Shown one piece after another: positions 8,092 through 16,382 of a stretch of DNA of 64,000 bases; position 1 is the first letter of the stretch, and every line of letters starts with the position of its first letter. The translations under genes were made by a program, and so were the position numbers. The notes under the pieces are model-generated. The model saw only the letters and a list, made by a program, of their open reading frames with translations, ran no database searches and was not told the DNA's origin. Source of the stretch: CAIWHR01 sp963781285 (GTDB lineage: Bacteria > Pseudomonadota > Gammaproteobacteria > Burkholderiales > Casimicrobiaceae); the NCBI GenBank assembly GCA_963781285.1, contig CAWAFI010000008.1, forward strand, positions 124,001 to 188,000, in the 5' to 3' direction.

Positions 8092-9894
8092 ATGAGCACT
8101 TACCAAGCCCCTCTCGCCGAAATGCAATTCGTCCTGACCGAGCTGGCCGGCCTCGAGCAGGTGAGCAAGCTGCCTGGCTTCGAGGAAGCGACCCCGGATG
8201 TGGCGATGGCGATCCTCGAGGAAGCCTCCAAGTTCGCGACCGAAGTCCTGTGTCCGTTGAATCCGATCGGTGATCGCGAGGGCTCCAAGCGCCTCGACAA
8301 CGGAACGGTGAGGACGCCGCCGGGATTCAAGGACGCGTACAAGCGGTTCTGCGACAACGGCTGGAACGGCCTCACCAAGAATCCGGAGTACGGTGGACAG
8401 GGGCTGCCGAACCTGCTGGGTACGGCGGTGGAGGAGATGTGGCACGCGTCGAACCTTGCGTTCAACCTGTGCGCGATGCTGACGCAGGGCGCGATCGAGT
8501 CGATCGAGATCGGCGGCTCCGACGCGCTCAAGCGGAAGTTCCTGCCAAACATGGTCGCCGGCACGTGGACCGGCACGATGAACCTGACCGAGCCGCAGGC
8601 GGGTTCGGACCTCGCGGCGGTGCGCACGAAGGCGGTGCCGCAGGGTGATGGCACGTACAAGGTCTACGGCCAGAAGATCTTCATCACGTGGGGCGAGCAG
8701 GACTACACGGAGAACATCATCCACCTGGTGCTCGCGCGCACGCCGGAAGCACCCGAGGGCGTCAAGGGCATCTCGCTGTTCGTCGTGCCCAAGGTCCTCG
8801 TCAACGACGATGGCAGCCTTGGCGCGCGCAACGACGTTCACTGCGCGTCGATCGAGCACAAGCTCGGCATCCACGCGAGCCCGACGGCGGTGCTCGCGTA
8901 CGGCGACAACGGAGGCGCGATCGGTTACCTCGTCGGCGAGGAGAATCGCGGCCTCGAGTACATGTTCATCATGATGAACCTCGCACGCTTCTCGGTGGGC
9001 CTCGAAGGCGTGGGCATTTCCGAGCGCGCGTACCAGCGCGCGGTCGCCTACGCGCGCGAGCGCGTGCAGGGCAAGGCGGTGGGCACCGAGAAGGGCGTTG
9101 CGGCGGGTGCGATCATCGACCATCCGGACATCCGCCGGATGCTGATGACGATGCGCGCCAACGTCGAGGCGACGCGCGCCGTCACGTATGTTACCGGGGC
9201 CGCGATGGACAACGCGCTGCGACATCCGGACCGGGACGCGCGCAAGCGGCATCAGGCATTCGTCGATTTCATGATCCCGATCGTCAAGGGCTGGTCGACC
9301 GAGATGGCACAGGAGATCGCCTACAACGGGATCCAGGTGCACGGCGGGATGGGCTTCATCGAGGAGACCGGCGCTGCGCAGCATTACCGCGACGCGCGGA
9401 TCATGACCATCTACGAAGGCACAACCGGTATTCAGGCCAACGACCTCATCGGCCGCAAGACGGCGCGCGACGGCGGGGCGGTGGCCAAAGGCATCGCCGC
9501 CGAGATCGACAAAGTGGCCTCCGAGCTCGGTGGCCAGGCCGACGCAAATCTCAAGGCGATCGGCTTGCGACTGAAGGAAGGGGCAGCCGCGGTCCGCGCC
9601 GCGACCGACTGGGTCGTTGCCGCATACGGTGCGCATCCGCGCACGGCGCATGCGGGTGCGGTGCCCTACCTCAAATTGTGGGGGCTCGTTGCCGGTGGCT
9701 GGCAGATGGGACGAGCGGCGCTTATCGCCGCAAAGCACCTGAAGGAAGGCACCGGCGACGCGCGGTTCCTTTCCGCGAAGATCCACACGGCTCGCTTCTA
9801 CGCCGACTGCCTGATGCCGCAAGCCGCGGGCCTTGCCCGCACGATCACGGAGGGCGGCGACGCGGTGCTGGCGATTCCGGCCGAGCAGTTCTGA
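8092..9894 (+). CDS. Acyl-CoA dehydrogenase, 600-residue DmdC-like type
   Basis: A 600-residue flavoenzyme, longer than the roughly 380-residue classic acyl-CoA dehydrogenases. It has the N-terminal extension (ALPD helix about 1-60), the FAD-binding core with MNLTEPQAGSDLAAVRT, and GIQVHGGMGFIEETGAAQHYRDARI. The catalytic Glu is probably in IYEGTTGIQ. A C-terminal helical domain (about 470-600) is typical of the DmdC/very-long-chain-like branch. It oxidises an acyl-CoA to the 2-enoyl-CoA and passes electrons to ETF; the adjacent etfBA supports this. DmdC itself acts on 3-methylmercaptopropionyl-CoA, but no other dmd gene is nearby, so a general fatty acyl-CoA substrate is at least as likely. 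Confidence 0.93.
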   Translation: MSTYQAPLAEMQFVLTELAGLEQVSKLPGFEEATPDVAMAILEEASKFATEVLCPLNPIGDREGSKRLDNGTVRTPPGFKDAYKRFCDNGWNGLTKNPEYGGQGLPNLLGTAVEEMWHASNLAFNLCAMLTQGAIESIEIGGSDALKRKFLPNMVAGTWTGTMNLTEPQAGSDLAAVRTKAVPQGDGTYKVYGQKIFITWGEQDYTENIIHLVLARTPEAPEGVKGISLFVVPKVLVNDDGSLGARNDVHCASIEHKLGIHASPTAVLAYGDNGGAIGYLVGEENRGLEYMFIMMNLARFSVGLEGVGISERAYQRAVAYARERVQGKAVGTEKGVAAGAIIDHPDIRRMLMTMRANVEATRAVTYVTGAAMDNALRHPDRDARKRHQAFVDFMIPIVKGWSTEMAQEIAYNGIQVHGGMGFIEETGAAQHYRDARIMTIYEGTTGIQANDLIGRKTARDGGAVAKGIAAEIDKVASELGGQADANLKAIGLRLKEGAAAVRAATDWVVAAYGAHPRTAHAGAVPYLKLWGLVAGGWQMGRAALIAAKHLKEGTGDARFLSAKIHTARFYADCLMPQAAGLARTITEGGDAVLAIPAEQF

Positions 9895-9930
9895 CGTGGC
9901 CAGGCGCGTGCGCCCGGCCACGCGCGCCCG

Positions 9931-11264
9931 TCACTGGCAGAGCGTGCCGCCGGATGCAGCGAACGGGTAGCGGACGATCGACTTGGTCTGCGGCGGGTTC
10001 ACCGTTGGCAGCCCGCCGTTGCCGTTGGTCGTGTAAGTGAACGTCGCGCTGTTGCCGTTGGCGAACGTCAGCGTCGCCGCGCCGACCTGCACTTGCGCCA
10101 CCTTGGTCGTGTCGTAGGCGTCGAACCGCGGCCCGGACGTGCGCAACAGCGGCCCCGTGTACGCATTGGTCGCGCCGACCCGCCCTGCGAGCACCGACAA
10201 CCACAGCGGCGCACCGTCCACGTCGTACGTGTACCACGTCGCGAACACGCTGTTGCCCTGATGCGCGAAGTTGATGCCCCACCCGATCTTCGGCGGCGTT
10301 GGCCACCCACCACAGATCCTGATAGTTGGTTGCGGCGGCAAAGTTGGGCGTGGTCGCGCTGTAGGTGCACGTCGGCTGGGGGCCGGTGAAGAGGTCATAG
10401 CGTTCGATGGCCTTGGTCTGCGAGACCATGTTGACCGTGTAGGCGAAACTGCCGCTGCTGGCGCTGGCGAAGGTCAGCGTGCCGGTGCCGACCGGGGTCG
10501 GCGGTGCGGTCACCGGCGGGAAGGGCACCGAGTTGAACGGCGGGCCGGCGGTCGCGTTGATCGGGCCGGCATAAACGTTTCCGGTCGGCGTGGTGCGGTT
10601 GGCCAGCATCGACAGCCACCACGCCCTGCCGGTCGTGTCGTAGGTGTACCAGGTGGCGAAGACCAGGTCACCCGAGTGCGCGAAATTGATCCCCCATCCG
10701 GATTCGGTGCCGCCCGCTCGCCCACCACAGACCTTGGTAGTTGACCGTGGTGGGTGGCGCGACGGGCACCACGGATGCGCTTGCACCGGCGAAATTGGTC
10801 GCAAGGTTATTCGCGACTGACCCGTTGCGATATAAGGCGTTGGTGCCGTCCGTCGGCAGCGCGGTGTAGGTCATCTGATCGACGCCGCCCGCGTAGCGAA
10901 CTGTGCCGCCGTCGGTCGCGAGGAATCCGTTCGGGATCGCGTAGTCCGGCGCGACGAGCCCGAGCGCGGCGAAGCCCTGGCTACCGATGAGGACCTTTTT
11001 GCCGGACGTGTTGCCGCTGGGCAGGTTGGTCGGGAACGTGATGCTCTTGGTCACGCCGGCGTGAGTGCTCGCAAACGACTGCCCCGCCCAGAAATTCTCG
11101 CCGTTGGCGCAGGAAGTAGGGGCACAGGACAGTACGACGAACTGCACAGTCCCGTCGGCGTTCGAGTAGATTTGATCGATTCTGAACAGGTGGAATGCGG
11201 CGAGCGCGACGGACGCCTCCAGCACGCAGACCGCCGTCAGAATTGAACCCAGCCAAAGCTTCAT
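9931..11264 (-). pseudogene. Secreted tandem-repeat protein split by two frameshifts
   Basis: Three consecutive minus-strand frames together make one protein. Part 1 starts at ATG 11264 (GGAGG eight bases upstream) with a signal peptide (MKLWLGSILTAVCVLEASVALA), then a domain of about 190 residues ending NYQGLWWAS. Part 2 resumes one base later with GGTESGWGINFAHSGD...FATWYTYD and runs to NYQDLWWVANAAE. Part 3 resumes after another single base with IGWGINFAHQGNSVFATWYTYD and ends GGTLCQ at 9931. Parts 2 and 3 are two copies of a repeat of about 115 residues. Both breaks fall at the same place, just after the LWW motif (about 10713-10715 and 10285-10290), and both are repaired by removing one base. 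Apart from these the frame is clean. This is either a recent pseudogene or a sequence error. Function unknown; exported by the Sec route. Confidence 0.72.
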
Positions 11265-11414
11265 GATGCCCTCCATTGTTGCCGATCGGCGACGCGCACA
11301 GGAGGCGCGTGGCACGACTCGTGCATGACCAAAGCCAACAGATCCGTGCCACGCAGTATTCCGTTGGCGCGGGGAGGGGAATAACATGCGACCGCTGCCG
11401 GTTTACATCGCCTA

Positions 11415-11900
11415 ATGAATACCGTTGCTGAAACGCCTGGCCACCGCTGCAGAGCGTTGCGTGTTTCCGCGGTCACGGGAATTGCCTCGATGCTCATCCC
11501 GGCGCTGGCAGGCGCAGTCTTCATCGTCAACGACCCGTGGATGCGGCCGACGGACAGCGCGCGCGTGACCGAGGCCTACATGGTGCTCACGAGCACCGAC
11601 GGCGCGGCGCTGGTGGGTGCGCGCAGTGAAATAGCCGCCAGCGTCTCCATCTTCGCCGTGGGAAGGAAACCTGTCCAGATTGATCGCCTGTCACTTCCCG
11701 CAGGGAATGAGGTCAAGCTCGCTCCGGGCGGTCCTCGTCTGGGCTTGTCGGGGCTGAATCGCCCGCTCAGACTCGGAGACCGAGTGCCGCTCACGCTGAC
11801 GATAGAGTCTGCGGACGGCACACGGCAGGAAATCCAGGTGGGCGCCGAAGTCCGCCGCCGCTCGGCGATCGACGACCACTTGCACCCGCACCACCATTGA
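11415..11900 (+). CDS. PCuAC-like periplasmic protein lacking the copper motif
   Basis: A 161-residue exported protein: signal peptide about 1-33, then a beta-sandwich resembling PCuAC (DUF461) copper chaperones. Matching stretches include WMRP, EAYMVL, DGAALVGARSEIA, LPAGNEVKLAPGG and GDRVPLTLTIESADG. The usual Cu(I) ligands are not all present: the position of the HxM pair reads VSIFAVG, and the HLMLMGL-like segment reads RLGLSGL. Instead the protein ends in a His-rich tail, DDHLHPHHH. Canonical PCuAC delivers copper to cytochrome oxidase. This copy may bind metal differently or have another role. It stands alone, convergent with the ABC transporter genes 10 bp downstream. Confidence 0.72.
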   Translation: MNTVAETPGHRCRALRVSAVTGIASMLIPALAGAVFIVNDPWMRPTDSARVTEAYMVLTSTDGAALVGARSEIAASVSIFAVGRKPVQIDRLSLPAGNEVKLAPGGPRLGLSGLNRPLRLGDRVPLTLTIESADGTRQEIQVGAEVRRRSAIDDHLHPHHH

Positions 11901-11910
11901 GGCGCCCCGG

Positions 11911-12966
11911 TCAACGCTCCGGTATCGCGATCACCCCATGGGGAGCGAACGCGACGGCGGCCTCCGCGCCGACGGCAAGCGGCCGCTCCACGTCATCGTC
12001 GATCACGAACAGCACGCCGATTTCCGTCTCGACCGTGTACTCCATCGTGTGGCCGAGGTAGGCAGCCTTGCGCACGATGGCGCGCATCGGAGTCGCTCCT
12101 GGCGGCAGGAGATCGATCGCTTCCGGGCGGATCGCGACGTCGATCTCGCCGTCAGCGAGCCCGCGGTGCGGAAGCGCGATGGTGACCGGGCCCAGCATGA
12201 CGTCGCCCCACATGGCGTCGCGACGCCGGAGCGTCCCGCGCACTCGATTCGCCTCGCCCATGAAGCTGGCGACGAACGCGTCCTTCGGTTCGCGGTAGAG
12301 TTCACGCGGTGCGCCTTCCTGCGCGATCACCGCCCTGTCCATGACGATGATGCGGTCCGAGACCGCGAGCGCTTCCGACTGGTCATGCGTGACGTAGACG
12401 ACGGTGAGCCCCAGCCGCTGCTGCAGGTCGCGGATTTCCTCGCGCATCTGCCGGCGCAGTCGCGCGTCGAGATTCGACAGCGGTTCGTCGAACAGCAGCA
12501 CCGCGGGCTCAAGCACCAGCGCGCGCGCGACGGCGACCCGCTGTTGCTGCCCGCCGGAGAGCTCGGATGGCAGGCGCTCGCCGAGGCCGGTCAGGCCGAC
12601 CGTTGCCAACGTGGCATTGGCCTTGGCGTATGCAACGGGCTTCGCCACTCCGGACACGACGAGCCCGTAGCTCACGTTGTCCTCGACATTCATATGGGGG
12701 AACAGCGCGTAGCTCTGGAACACCATCGACACGTCGCGCTCCGCGGCCGGAACGCCCGTCACGTCGGTGTCGCCGATCCGGATGTTGCCAGCCGTCGCGA
12801 GTTCGAGCCCGGCGATCAGGCGCAGGATCGTCGTCTTGCCGCAGCCCGAGGGCCCGAGCAGCGTGACCAGCGTGCGCGCGGCGATGGAAAACGACACGTC
12901 GCGAACCGCGGCGACGTCGCCGTAGAGCTTGGTGACGTGGTGGAATTCGATCGATGCGGCCCTCAT
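11911..12966 (-). CDS. ABC transporter ATP-binding protein, FbpC/PotA type
   Basis: A 351-residue ATPase. Walker A is GPSGCGKTT (about 38-46), the Q-loop lies in MVFQSYALFPHM, the signature is LSGGQQQRVAVARAL, Walker B is VLLFDEPLSNLDA and the switch His is in VTHDQSEAL. A C-terminal TOBE-like regulatory domain (about 240-350) follows, as in CUT1/FbpC importers. It powers the permease encoded 35 bp upstream. It is the last gene of a minus-strand binding protein-permease-ATPase unit. The substrate is probably ferric iron or a similar anion or chelate, judged from the whole operon. Confidence 0.92.
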   Translation of the reverse strand: MRAASIEFHHVTKLYGDVAAVRDVSFSIAARTLVTLLGPSGCGKTTILRLIAGLELATAGNIRIGDTDVTGVPAAERDVSMVFQSYALFPHMNVEDNVSYGLVVSGVAKPVAYAKANATLATVGLTGLGERLPSELSGGQQQRVAVARALVLEPAVLLFDEPLSNLDARLRRQMREEIRDLQQRLGLTVVYVTHDQSEALAVSDRIIVMDRAVIAQEGAPRELYREPKDAFVASFMGEANRVRGTLRRRDAMWGDVMLGPVTIALPHRGLADGEIDVAIRPEAIDLLPPGATPMRAIVRKAAYLGHTMEYTVETEIGVLFVIDDDVERPLAVGAEAAVAFAPHGVIAIPER

Positions 12967-13001
12967 GAGTGTGTCATCGTCCCATCATCGTCCCGTGACC
13001 A

Positions 13002-15218
13002 TCACGCCGCACTCCGGCCGATCGTCGCCAGCGCCCGCGTCGCGGCGGCGCGCCGGCCGAGCCGGCGCTCACCGACCAGCATCTGGATCAGCCAGATCGC
13101 AAGCAGCATCAGCACGATCAGCACCGAGCAGTAGGCGATCGCAACGCCATAGTCGCCGTTGACGACCCGGTTGATGATGTAGGTCGTAGCCATTTCGTAC
13201 TCGGCGGAGACCAGGAAGATGACTGCCGACACCGTGGTCACGGCACGGACGAAGCTGTAGATCAGCGCAGCGACGATCGCCGGTTTCAAGAGCGGCAGGA
13301 TGACCCGCCGCAGCGTCGTGAAACCGCGCGCGCCCAGCGTTACCGAGGCTTCGTCGAGGCTCCGGTCGATCTGACTCATCGACGCCATCCCCGCGCGCAC
13401 GCCGACCGGCATGTTGCGGAAGATGAAACAGAGGACGAGCACGATTCCGGTGCCGGTCACCTCGATCGGCGGGACGTTGAAGGCGAGAATGTAGGACACG
13501 CCGATTACGGTGCCGGGAATCACGAACGACAGCATCGTCCCGAACTCGAAGGCCGTCTGGCCGACGAATTTCTGTCGGGTCAGCAGGTACGCGGACAGGA
13601 TGCCGAGCGCCGCGGTGAGCGGGGCAGCGATGGCGGAGAGCCGGATCGTGGTCCAGAACGAATGCCACGCCGCCCCGGCCCAAAGGACGCCGCTGTCTGT
13701 CCACTCCACGGCGAAGGCCTTCGCGTAGTGGCGGAGGGTGGGGGTGTAATCGCGGCCCCACGTTTCGACGAAGCCGCCTACCAGAGCCATCCCATAGATG
13801 ACGATTGTCAGCGCCGCCCACGGAAACGCGATGCCGTAGCAAAGGCGCCGCACACCGTCCGGCAGCTGGATCGGCAGGCCGGAATCCCCTTTGCCTGCGA
13901 GCGACGTATAGATGCGGCGGCCGAGCACACCACGCTGCGCGAAGAACGCGGCGAGCGCGAAGGCAAGCAGCAGGATACCCAGTGCAGCCGCGCGACCCTG
14001 GTCCAGCTGCGCGCCGACGACCGAAAAGAAGATCTCGGTGGACAGGACGCCGAAATTGCCGCCGAGCAGGATCGGGTTGCCGAAATCGGCGATCGACTCG
14101 ATGAAGCTGATCAGGAATGCATTGGCGAGCCCCGGCCGCATCAGGGGCAGCGAGATGTCGGCGAACACGCGCCAGCGGTCGGCGCGCAGCGTCTGCGCCG
14201 CCTCCTCCATGCTCGGCGCCACGCCCTCGACGACACCGATCAGCACGAGGAAGGCGATTGGCGTGAACGCGAACACCTGTGCCAGCAGCACGCCTTGCAT
14301 CCCGTAGATCCAGCGCCCGAGCTGCCAGCCGAACAGATATTCGACGAGCTGGTTGACGAGGCCCGAGCGGCCGAAGATCAGGATGATCCCGAGACCGAGC
14401 ACGAACGGCGGCGTGATGATCGGCAGCACCGAGAGGGCCCGCAAGAGCTTCTTGTAGCGAAAGGCGGTGCGGTTAGCGATCAGCGCGAAGGCGAGGCCGA
14501 GCCCGGTGCAGGCGGCGGCGCAGGAGAGCGCCAGCAGCAGCGTGTTCCAGGCGACACCGCAGCGGGTCGAACCGACGATGCATCCGACTCCCCAGACCTT
14601 TTCGGTGAAGAGGCGGCGCTGGAATGCGTCAAGCGAGAATGCGCCGCTCGCGTCCTCGGCGGCAGAGATCAGGATCCGGAATACGGGAAAGAACGTGAAG
14701 ACGGCGACCAGTACGGTGACGGCGACGACACTGCCGGCGACGAACGGGTCGCCCTTGAAATAGCCGTGGCCGGCGAGGCCCAGTGCGAACAGCATCGCGA
14801 ACGACGTGCCGACGACAAGCGCGCCCAGCCCCATTCCGTATTGGCCGCCGGGAATTGGCGGGAGTGCCTGGGAGAGTGTCTCGAAATACCATCCCGCCGG
14901 GCCGATCGCGAAGCCCTGCGCGAGAAAACAGGCGAAACCGGTGGCGCCGATGCCCATCAGCGTGTTGGCGCGCAGCGGTCGAGCGAGGCCCGGGGCGAGC
15001 AATGCGGTGCCGGCGCCGAGCAGCAGGCCCAGCGGGGCCAACCATATCCGGCCGTGAGCGGCAATTTGCACCCACGCGGGCGCAGATTCCCGCGTCGCGA
15101 ACTGCCTCACCCAGCTGAACGCGAGGATGCCGTCCGGCAACGCATACCAGGGGACGAGCAGAAATCCGGCGGCGCCCAGCGCGAGCCAGAACGCGATGGC
15201 GCGCCGCGGATCGGTCAT
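13002..15218 (-). CDS. ABC transporter permease, fused double-domain (FbpB-like)
   Basis: A 738-residue inner-membrane protein starting at ATG 15218, which overlaps the stop of the binding-protein gene (ATGA). It carries two BPD_transp_1 domains, each with an EAA loop: MEEAAQTLRADRWRVFADISLPLMRPG and LDEASVTLGARGFTTLRRVILPLLKPA. This is the 12-segment FbpB/AfuB arrangement for Fe(III) uptake. FbpB-type permeases are usually near 500-560 residues; here an extra N-terminal stretch of about 180 residues adds some four or five membrane segments before the first permease domain. Upstream in-frame sequence to 15509 lies inside the binding-protein gene and is rejected as a start. Confidence 0.88.
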   Translation of the reverse strand: MTDPRRAIAFWLALGAAGFLLVPWYALPDGILAFSWVRQFATRESAPAWVQIAAHGRIWLAPLGLLLGAGTALLAPGLARPLRANTLMGIGATGFACFLAQGFAIGPAGWYFETLSQALPPIPGGQYGMGLGALVVGTSFAMLFALGLAGHGYFKGDPFVAGSVVAVTVLVAVFTFFPVFRILISAAEDASGAFSLDAFQRRLFTEKVWGVGCIVGSTRCGVAWNTLLLALSCAAACTGLGLAFALIANRTAFRYKKLLRALSVLPIITPPFVLGLGIILIFGRSGLVNQLVEYLFGWQLGRWIYGMQGVLLAQVFAFTPIAFLVLIGVVEGVAPSMEEAAQTLRADRWRVFADISLPLMRPGLANAFLISFIESIADFGNPILLGGNFGVLSTEIFFSVVGAQLDQGRAAALGILLLAFALAAFFAQRGVLGRRIYTSLAGKGDSGLPIQLPDGVRRLCYGIAFPWAALTIVIYGMALVGGFVETWGRDYTPTLRHYAKAFAVEWTDSGVLWAGAAWHSFWTTIRLSAIAAPLTAALGILSAYLLTRQKFVGQTAFEFGTMLSFVIPGTVIGVSYILAFNVPPIEVTGTGIVLVLCFIFRNMPVGVRAGMASMSQIDRSLDEASVTLGARGFTTLRRVILPLLKPAIVAALIYSFVRAVTTVSAVIFLVSAEYEMATTYIINRVVNGDYGVAIAYCSVLIVLMLLAIWLIQMLVGERRLGRRAAATRALATIGRSAA

Positions 15219-16238
15219 TTTATTGCCGCGTTGATGTCCTTCTCCCACCGCTCGAGCAGCCGCTTGCGCGTCTCGCTCGATCCGTACTTCGCAAAGTCGT
15301 AGTCGATGACCTTGATGTCGGCAAGATTCGGCACCATCGGTGGCAACGGCACGCCCTTGTTGGTCGGGATCGCGTATTCCTTGACCTCGAGCCCGATCTT
15401 CTGCGCGTCGACGGTAAGTGCCCAGTCGACGAAGCGCTTCGCGGCGTCCAGGTTGCGCGCTCCCTTGACAATCGCCATCGAGCCCACTTCGTAGCCCACT
15501 CCCTCGCACGGCAGCACCGATTTCACCGGGAATCCGGCGGCGATTTCGTTGATCACACCGTGCAGCACCGAGCTGCCGAGATAGATCTCGCCGCGCTTGA
15601 CCGCCGTCATCGGTCCGATGCCCGAGCGCGCATACGAGGTGACGTTGGCATTGAGTGCCTTCATGTATCGGAATGCTTCGTCCTCACCGAACACCTGCAC
15701 CAGCGACGCCAGCATCAGATACGCGGTACCCGACGAATTCGGATTACCCAGCATGATCTCGTTGCGGTAGAGCAGCATCCGTGAGGTCCTTCCAGCATTT
15801 CGGCACCGGGAGCTTCCGCTTCTCCTGCAGCTCCGTGTTATAGCCGAGCGACAGGATGCCGCCGTAGACACCCGACACCTGATACTTGGAAATCTCGGAG
15901 ATGCGCCGCGCCCAGTCGTGCAGCTCGCGCAGGTTCGGTGATTGATACGTTTCGAGCAGGCCTTCGTCGGCTGCCTGCAGGTACGAATCGGCGGGGCCGG
16001 CCCACCAGACGTCGCCCTTGGGATTCGCCTTTTCGGCCTTGACCTGCGCGAGCATTTCGCCGGTGGCTTTCTGCGCCACCGCGACCTTGACGCCGGTGGC
16101 CTTCTCGAAGCCGATGGCCATGCCCTGACACCACGCGGTGGAAGGCGAGCTGCAGTAGAGATTGAGGTGGCCCTGCGCGGACGCGCCGGCGGCGGCGAAG
16201 AGCGCGACGAAGGCGGCAAGAACGAGACGGATCATCAT
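15215..16238 (-). pseudogene. ABC transporter substrate-binding protein, one frameshift
   Basis: An FbpA-like periplasmic binding protein read in two frames. The first frame starts at ATG 16238 (or 16235; GGAG upstream) with a signal peptide (about 22 residues, ending AGASAQ), then LNLYCSSPSTAWCQGMAIGFEKATGVKV-type lobe 1, up to CWKDLTDA. The second frame continues with YRNEIMLGNPNSSGTAYLML and runs to the stop at 15215. Removing one base near 15771-15779 restores DALYRNEIML and a normal protein of about 340 residues. Nothing else is damaged. If real, the importer has lost its receptor while permease and ATPase stay intact, which argues for a sequencing error or a very recent mutation. Ligand probably iron(III) or a related ion. 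Confidence 0.8.
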
Positions 16239-16382
16239 GGCTCCGGTGGCAAGATGCCCGCCGATGGCCGGGCGCAGGGATGGGAAATGGCGGCTGGCGG
16301 CGATCATCGCGAATCTTCGGCGCACCCGTCTCGAGCGATTATGCCGCGTTTTGGCGCGACGCTGAACGCGATGCGGGCGCGC

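Noticed and set aside
8014..9921. 635-codon open frame antisense to the acyl-CoA dehydrogenase
   Set aside because: Arg/His/Val-rich composition with no family resemblance; a usual shadow of a GC-rich gene whose sense strand is clearly coding.
15219..15509. N-terminal extension of the permease
   Set aside because: This in-frame stretch lies within the binding-protein gene and has shadow composition; ATG 15218 overlaps that gene's stop in the usual coupled form.
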